A stretch of 64,000 nt of DNA from Halichondria panicea (taxonomy: Eukaryota; Porifera; Demospongiae; Suberitida; Halichondriidae), in NCBI RefSeq assembly GCF_963675165.1, contig NC_087392.1, forward strand, positions 699,001-763,000, in the 5' to 3' direction. Of this stretch, positions 52,101 through 61,100 are shown piece by piece. The notes below the pieces were generated by a model. That model had not been told where the DNA came from, made no database searches, and saw only the letters and a list, made by a program, of their open reading frames with translations. Position 1 is the first letter of the stretch. Each line of letters opens with the position of its first letter. Both the position numbers and the translations under genes were made by a program.

Positions 52101-55100
52101 ATGTATATATGTACTACAGTAAAGTTTTTTTGAGCTATGGCTACGTACATGTATCTACCGTAATGTGCACTTGGAACTTAAGAGCGTCGTTAAGAAGATA
52201 CAGAACGTCTTGCTCTGCGTTTCCAGCTAGTGATGGTAATTCTCCAATGACTTTAGTTTCAAATTTTCCATCGACATTTTCATCACTTTCATCACCTTCG
52301 TCTTGACTTTGTACTGAGCCAAACATGTCCAGGAGGTTTTGATTGCGACGGAAGCTGAAAAGAGAATTTTTTTTCCTGAGGCTGATTGTTTTTTTCAAAG
52401 AAAAATGATTCTTATCTTCATGCTGATTTAGCAATTCTAGCATGATAGTACAGACAATACTAGGTTCATCAGAGCTACACTGGGCTGTTAGATAAGCAGA
52501 GGGAGGGTCATCAGCATCTATTTTGATGTGAAATTTGATTCCGTTCAAATGGGATAGAGGTTCGCTCAGCCACCCATTATTTTGCTCTAAGGAGCTAAAA
52601 TTGGGTAGAGTAATTTCATAGTGAACAAACCCAAGCGTCGCCATGAAGAACCGCGAGAACTTTGAATGACTCTCATATAACCCACCAACTTGCTGTTTCA
52701 GCTCAACAATCTGTTGATCTTTCTCCTCCATTTTCTTATGTAGCTCCTTCGTGAGTCTCAGGTTGAGGAGGGTGGCTGTCATGAGGTGGTGTTGGGCATT
52801 CTCTGTCATGTGACCCGCCAGATCTCTTCGAGGGACCTTCACGTCACATCCAGTACTAGCAAACTCACACTCCACTAGTTGTAGGGGGCACTCTAGTAGG
52901 TGGCTATCAGCTTGGCAACGAGAGAGGGTACCGATCTCACATTGGTTGGGACAGGACAGGGGGTAGTTGGGACAGTTGGGGGTGTGGTCAGTTGGTCCGG
53001 TCTCGTAGATCGATTCATGATCGCAATATTGGCACTTCCAGGGACGTTTTGGACAGGAGGTGGTATGGTGGTTCAGGTCCCCCAGTTCCCCCGTCCACTC
53101 ACACCCACTCTTCTTGTGGGGACAGCGAACCTTAAGCTGACGAATTTTTCTCTTAAAATACTTGTCAGATTGAGTGTTGAATTCATCATCTTTACACATT
53201 GGACAAGGCTTTTGTTCTCTTATGAGTCTGTTGGCAGCTTGCTGGGAGACGTGATGGCCGCAGCATGACGTCTGGTGTGGCTCAACAAGTAGCTCTAAGC
53301 TCACAGGACAGAAGTAGTCTTGGTCAGGCTGCTCGACAAAGTCGTAGTCTAGTTCAGCTGTTTCGTTAGTGGGAGGTTCTTGAACAACATGAGGTGGTGA
53401 CTGATCTGGTTCAGCCACACAACGGTTCTTTGATGCCATGTTGAGCGATATGCATGCACTAACTATATATACAGCTACGTATTATAGTTGCTGCTGCTAC
53501 AGAGTGTTCAGCCTTTCGATTTGCCACAGGAACTCTTGATTTTCGACAAAATACACACATGCAAGTGAGGTCAAACTTTGAGCTCTATAGCTAATCAACT
53601 GTGTAGATCATCTGGGGGAATTCTAATATGCTGACCACTGATAACTAATTCCATTAGTATGTATAGATATGTACACACTACACATTCGGTGGTTGCAAGC
53701 ACTCTCACGGTCTCACCTGTCCAAACTTGTGCAGCAAGGACTTCAACAGAGCCATGGCGAGGGGCCCCTCTCCCCTCTCCCACTCAATCTTTGCTTCCTC
53801 CAGTTGTATCCTCCAGGACAGTGATGGACACAGGGAGTCGGGGATATTGTAGCTACTTCTATGAGCTTGCAGCTGCTTCAGGTTGAACAGCCCTCCCTCG
53901 GCAACCTGAACAGTTAGTACACATGTACTGATATAACAGAGAAAGAACGCAATGTATGATTGTATGCCGGCCACAATGTACTTACACGAGTAATCTATTT
54001 GTTCGCTAACCTGATATCTCCCAGCCTCCCTGGCCAGCTGTGCCTGAGTCAGCATATTGTCCCTAATAGCTCCGAACAAACCCTCCACCCTCCTACGTGT
54101 CCACACGTCTGACCGACCCTTCCCCTCTCTACCGGCAGCCTGCAACAGACAGTGCAGTATAGAGTGCCTCTGTGCCAACACTGGCTCCACGAATTGGTAG
54201 TCACAGTCAAGGTGAGGTAGTCTAACAGCCCAGTCGTCAAGAAATCCCAGCCCCGCGTCTTGAGAGGATTGGGGAGATACAAGGACGCTGGTACTCGCCT
54301 CCTCCAGCTCTAGTAGGGAGAGGAGCTTGCTGAGGGACGGGTAGAGGCTATACGTGCTCTCCAGACCACCAGAACACAGCGGCTGGATCACATGACACCT
54401 GTGTATGTACAGTACGTAGGCAGCTATAATTATATAATACACATGTAGGGCATTACATAAATACTTAAATATAAAAAAGCAATTTAAGCTGTAAATGTGC
54501 TGGAACATTTTTTGAATGAAACAGACTGACAAATACGATAGTACAAATGCACGTAGAAATATAAGCATATTGCATTAAGACTAGCAAGAACCCAAGTACG
54601 GTGCACTAAACGTAAAGCATATAGACAGAAAGAATAGAGCACAATTTGACCCCCAGCCCACCTTGCTTCTGAGAGGCAGCTCTCTACCAGGGTTGGTTCC
54701 CCGTCCCTCAATGCTGCGATGCAGTTATATACACTCTGATGGTAGCCACCCTTCCCACCGGTCGGTCCAAAAGGGGCGTGTCTCTGGGTGTGGTCTCCCC
54801 AGTGAGTCATCCTCCAGGAAGCCTCGTACTGGTACTCCTCCACCTCCCCACCACTCGCCCCCTCACCCCACACACTCTCCACACCACACAGGTACATGTT
54901 GAGGATCGGAGTGAGCCCCAGCTGATGGAGACTCTGGAGAGAGATAAGATACTTATACAGCTTGGAAGGAAGTCTTTGTGGATGTATGCAACTTCAACAG
55001 CATTAATGCATGTATAGGTACATGTGTATATTGTGTATACCTCTGCAACACGTGATTCACATGACGACCCAGACACTTGCATCTGGAGACTATAGGAACC

Positions 55101-58100
55101 TACACAAACAACAAAATATATAATTATATTGACCTAGTCTGTGTATTCTTAAAATGTCTACTTACTGAGAGCCTTGTGCCACTGTCCCTCGTGCTCGTAC
55201 AGTCTCACTCTAGTAGCCTCATCAGTCGCATGTGCAGAGCGTGCCCCGTACAAACTGTCAGGCTCTCCGATTCTACTGTACGCTTCCAGTAATAACCTTT
55301 GCGCTTTAACCTCTGCACTCCGCCCAAGGCTATCTCCCGAGTGGTCCAGTTCATCAGAGACAGAGCTGGAGGAGCTGCGACTGCGATGGTGGCGGCCATT
55401 AGTTGAGGACTTGACGCCATTCCAGATCTCTATGTAGAGGAGCGACGTAAAGTAGGCGGAGCATTGCTGGGCTGCCATAGCAACACTGAGGAAGTTGAGA
55501 TCGAGCCAAAAGTTGTTATCCCAGGGAGTGCTAGGGCCACGGCTGCAGATAGATAGAAGGAGTATAAATTCATAGCAGCCTGTTCTTGTTACATACACTG
55601 TACGTACATGCAAGACACACAAACAATAATTATGATAACTTATTATGGATGAACTTACGATTGGTTGGGTCTGTCCACAGTTCGTAGGTACATGATCATG
55701 TTGAGCATGGTTCGTACGGAGTCTGGGTTCACAGGTGTGACGTGTGAGGGGTGTGCCTGTGTGGAGGATGAGGGGGTGGAGGGACGTGAGGAAATGACCG
55801 ACACAACGGCCGTGAAGAAGAGCTGCACATTGTGAGAGAGGATTTGACGAAACTCTTCATTGTTCAGAGAGAGAATGTCGTGAATTAGGTAAGGGAACAC
55901 CTCCTCACAAAGTTCAACCTGCATAAATGTATGCAGCAAAAATTGAAGTACACATAAAGCATATAAGTGAATATATATGGTTTCAGAATCAATAAGAGAA
56001 CATTCTCAACGGTAGTAGATCTTCACCTTGACTTTACAGACTGGCCCGAGTAGCTGGAGCACCTCATCCGTGACTGCCTCACAGCGTATGAGAGACGTTA
56101 CTAGTCGTGTGAGCCACTCCCCATGAGACTCTGCAGGAACCCAGAGGTCAGAGAGGTCAACCAGGCCGGTAGAGGACAAGGGTCGAGAGGCTGCCTTGGA
56201 CGTCTAAAATGAACAAAATCTAGGATTCTATACTTGTACAATTAAGGTAACACAACTATTATATGTACATATACGTCACTCTCAGGCGTTCACCTTTTTC
56301 TTTCTTTGCTGCCTAAATGGCTCCAAATAAAGGCACCAGTCGTGAGTGTGATCCTCCAAAGACTTGAGAGCCACTAGACCTTTCTTGGTTGCTAGGATAC
56401 CCCGCAAACATTCACCACTTGCCTGAACCACAGATATCCTGTGGGGAAGAATTGATTCCTAGTAATTATATTCATGACCTGCATTATATACATATGTTCA
56501 CAAGATGCACTCCTGATGTTCATAGTTTAAGAAACCGCCCCATTATAGACAACTAAACATGACAGAACTAACAAAAGATGGCCAAGACGACTTTGGCATC
56601 ACAGAGAACACTGAGGCATTTGAAACAGAAGTAGCTACAAGCAATCAACTGTTAAGTCAGAGTCAACAAGATTCAGAAGCTGAGCCAGACTATGATTTTG
56701 TTCAACAGCCCGACTCGGAGTACTTCTGTCCTGTGAGTTCAGAATTGCTTGTAGAGCCACACCAAACGTCATGCTGCGGCCAGCACATCTCCCAGCAAGC
56801 TGCTAACAGACTTATCAGAGAGCAAAAGCCTTGTCCAATGTGCAAAGACGATGAATTCAATACTCAAGTTGACAAGTACTTTACACGAAAAGTTCGTCAG
56901 CTTAACGTTCGCTGTCCCCACAAGAAGAGTGGGTGTGAGTGGACAGGGGAACTGGGGGACCTGAACCACCACACCACTGCCTGTCCAAAACGTCCCTGGA
57001 AGTGCAAGTATTGTGAATTCGAGGAAACCTACGAGATTGGTAACGAACACATTCCTGTTTGTGCTAACTATCCGTTCGCCTGTCCCAACCAATGTGGTGT
57101 TGGTACATTTCGTCGCCGTGATGCTGAGAAACATCTTCTGGAGTGCCCCCTACAACTAGTGGAGTGTGAGTTTGCTGGTACTGGATGTGACGTGAAGGTT
57201 CCTCGAAGAGATCTAGCGAGTCACATGACAGAGAATGCCCAACACCACCTCATGACAGCCACCCTCCTCAACCTGAGACTCACGAGAGAGCTACACCAGA
57301 AAATGGAAGAGAAAGACCAACAGATTGTTGAGCTGAAACAGAAAATGACAGAACTGGATATAAATATGTGTGAAGAAATACGCTATCTCAGAGCTGACAT
57401 CAAAAAGCAGCTAAAGCCCACACCCTCCCCCCAACATCAACACCCTCAAAATCTCCCTCCAGAAAAGCCAAGCCCCAGACGACAGCCATCTAGACCCCAA
57501 CAGAGAACAGAAGGCTCCACCAGGAGGGCTCAGGCTACAGCAGCTCCTACGGTGGCTAACAAAGTGACTACTACAATTATCACACTAAAGGAATTCTCCA
57601 AGCAACAAGCTAGTAGCAAGAATGGCAGCTGGTACAGTGACATTATAAACTGTGAGGAGTACCAATTTAAGTTGGGGATAGAGACCAATGGACTTGGTGA
57701 AGCTCGCGGCAACCATCTCTCAGCGTACCTCCATCTGCAGGCTGGAGAGAATGACCAGATGCTCCGCTGGCCAATAAAGGTGAAAGTGAAAGTAGAACTG
57801 CTCAATCAACGAGAAAACAAGGAACACAAACAAGTGGTGGGAAGCGTACTATTTAGGAAGCCAGCGACAGTCTGGGATTGTGGAATGATTGGAATTAACA
57901 CAAAATCGTTCGCTATAAGAGATCTAGGATACAATGCTCACAAACACACGGAATATTTACAGAATGACTGTCTAAGTTTCAACGTAATGCTAAAAATTGA
58001 ACATAGTTACTATTAGTGATGTAATCTTGAGTAGATCTACCATAAAATATATTCATAACGTGGGGGCATACCCGTTTTAAAATGCATCACATGATTCTGT

Positions 58101-61100
58101 AAATTGGTACATGTATATAGCTAGCTAGTGCAAGCATGGCATCAAAGTGTGTGGCTGAACCAGATCAGTCACCACCTCATGTTGTTCAAGACCCTCCCAC
58201 TAACGAAACAGCTGAACTAGCTATAGACTATGACTTTGTCGAGCAGCCTGACCAAGACTACTTCTGTCCTGTGAGCTTAGAGCTACTTGTTGAGCCACAC
58301 CAAACGTCATGCTGCGGCCATCACATCTCCCAGCAAGCTGCTAATAGACTTGGTAGAGAACGAAAGCCTTGTCCAATGTGCAAGAAGGACAAATTTGGTA
58401 CTCACGAAGATTTGTACTTCAAGAGAAAAGTTCGCCAGCTTAAGGTTCGCTGTCCCTACAAAAAGAGTGGGTGTGAGTGGACGGGGGAACTGGGGGACCT
58501 GAACCACCACATCACTGCCTGTCCAAAACGTCCCTGGAAGTGCCAATATTGTGACTTTAAATCGATCTACGAGATGGGACCAACTGACCACACCCCCAAC
58601 TGTGCCAACTACCCACTGCCCTGTCCCAACCAATGTGAGATCGGTACCGTCCCTCGCTGCCAAGCTGATAGCCACCTGCTGGAGTGCCCCCTACAACTAG
58701 TGGAGTGTGAGTTTGCTGGTAATGGATGTGACGTGAAGGTCCCTCGAAGAGATCTGGCTGGTCACATGACAGAAAATGCCCAACACCACCTCATGACAGC
58801 TACCCTCCTCAACCTGAGACTCACGAAAGAGCTACACCAGAAAATGGAGGAGAAAGATCAACAGATTGTCGAATTAAAACAGCAGCTGACAGAGCAAGAA
58901 ACAAAAAGGACAACTAAAAATGAGCTTCAACAGCAGACCAAGGACATCGATACTAAGCTTCAACAGCAGACCAAATACCTCGATACCAAGCGTCAACAGC
59001 AGACCAAGGACCTCGATACTAAGCTTCAACAGCAGACAAGGGACCTAGATACTAAGCTTCAACAGCAGACCAAGGACCTCGATACTAAGCTTCAACAGCA
59101 GTTAGAAACGTCTATCCAGCTGTCAACATTCACTTGTCATACACACACTCTAACTGGCTTCAATCGATGTCAGGCAACAGGAGGTGATGGTAGCTGGTAC
59201 AGTGAACCTTTCTACAACTATCCAGGAGGGTACAAGTTTGAACTAAACATTGACACCAATGGATATGGGAGTGCTGAGGGAACACATATCTCACCCTTCC
59301 TCTATCTGTTCAAAGGTGACTATGACACAAAGCTACACTGGCCACTAAAGCTCATAGTGATACTGGATATGCTCAACCAAGAAGAAGATCACGGGGACCA
59401 TTCGGCGACCACGGCGATGGAGTTCAAACAAGCGAATAGCGATATCAATTATAAATTAATCGGAAGTACCTACAAGTTCTACCCCTTAGCACAATTGAAA
59501 GCAAAAAACTATCTAAGAAACAACGAAATAAAGTTCAGGCTTTGGCTTAAAGTTATGTAGTTGACTATAAACACTGAACTCACTGCTTGTCTTGTAGAAG
59601 CAGTCCGAGTTGATGTAGAATAGTTACTGTGATGTCATCACACTGAGTAGAAAAAGACCCTGCATAGAGTCATTAGAGTCATTATAGTCAGTATATATAG
59701 CTATTGTGTATAATTATGAACTTTTGAATGAAAATATACAAGAGAAACGATGACATTATACAGTCTAATATTTTTATCCTAATATACATGTAGTTCACCT
59801 TGTTTCCCGTTGTTAACTGGTATGGCGATACAGCCGAGGTCAGTGGGTCCTATCTCCCCCAGACAGCGAGACACCTCACAGGAATGGTCGGTGGTGGTAG
59901 AGGCAGACTGACTGTAGGTCACCAGACCTTGGATCAGCTGGAGGACACGGCTGGCTGGACCTGTGTGTCGTGTACAGGGTTGAATAGACTCTATATTGTG
60001 TGTACTGTACAGCAAGAGTGAAACGAAACTCAATACAATGTCAAAAAAAGTAAATCTAGAGACGAAGCTTGTGTGAATAGACTAGCCGAAAGTACATTTG
60101 ATTTTATATACACACACACATTTATATACAGCACATGTGCACGTGCACCATTCTGTTCTTGTATAATAATAGTATTGCTTATCCTTCACCTTGCTTGACC
60201 AGAGAGGCCAGTTCAAGCTTAGAGCTGTGGAGTAGTTTCTGAAGGAACGCCAGAGCCTCAGTCCTCGTGGCTTGAGGGCATTGCTGTCCCACTGTCAGGA
60301 ATCGATCAATCTCGTCCGTGAGTGTGGCCACACCCACTTCCTGTCTCAGTTCCACCTGCTTGGCAATGAGAGTAGAGAACAGCTGGCACTCAGGGAAGGG
60401 GTCAAGGTGCACTAGATATTGAGGGGCCACTTTGTCCAGCAAGTATGTCAGTAGACCCATTGCCTGGAGGGGAAGATAACACAATCATTGTTGTAATTAG
60501 TTAGCCATGCATGCAGCGTTCTTAGTTACTGTTTTTCTTATTTATTGCATGAAGTGCTAGTTAAGCTTCCTCTAAACACATACACATAGTGTATATAATA
60601 TTACATGTGTATGAGCATGGACTTACAGTGCCTTTAGTCTATAGAGTAAATAAACGCAATTTGGTACGTGTTAGTACATAAATGTAAATATTTTGAGATT
60701 GGAACATTTCTAAGAAAATATGATGATACCATTGTGTTGGTGAACAAATTATCTAAAACATATCCAAAAATATTTCCATGGCAACCAAAGGTGGTGGGTA
60801 TGTGGTGGTTTATAAAACACCAACATTTTTCTATAGTGGACAATCGCTTAGCGATGGAAAAGACTAATTGTTTTCGGCTAAGGTATGGAACTTTGGCACA
60901 ACATTCCTGAATAATTTAGCTAACATATGCATGGTTACGTATAGCTTACATAAGTACACGTACTGATTAATACTCAATTATGGGATATTTTAGGTGCCTT
61001 TTCGCTTAGCGATGGAACTCAAGCAAATTTGTCGGCTAAGGTCTAATTGTTTTTGCACATTAATTGTTAATAAATTTTCTATCTTTTGATATAAAAAAGT

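Noticed and set aside
52900..53268. 122-codon frame antisense to TRAF-like B, with similar frames at 48505, 56769 and 58307
   Set aside because: The same antisense shadow appears in all four TRAF copies because the sense coding sequence is conserved; no independent domain or start context.
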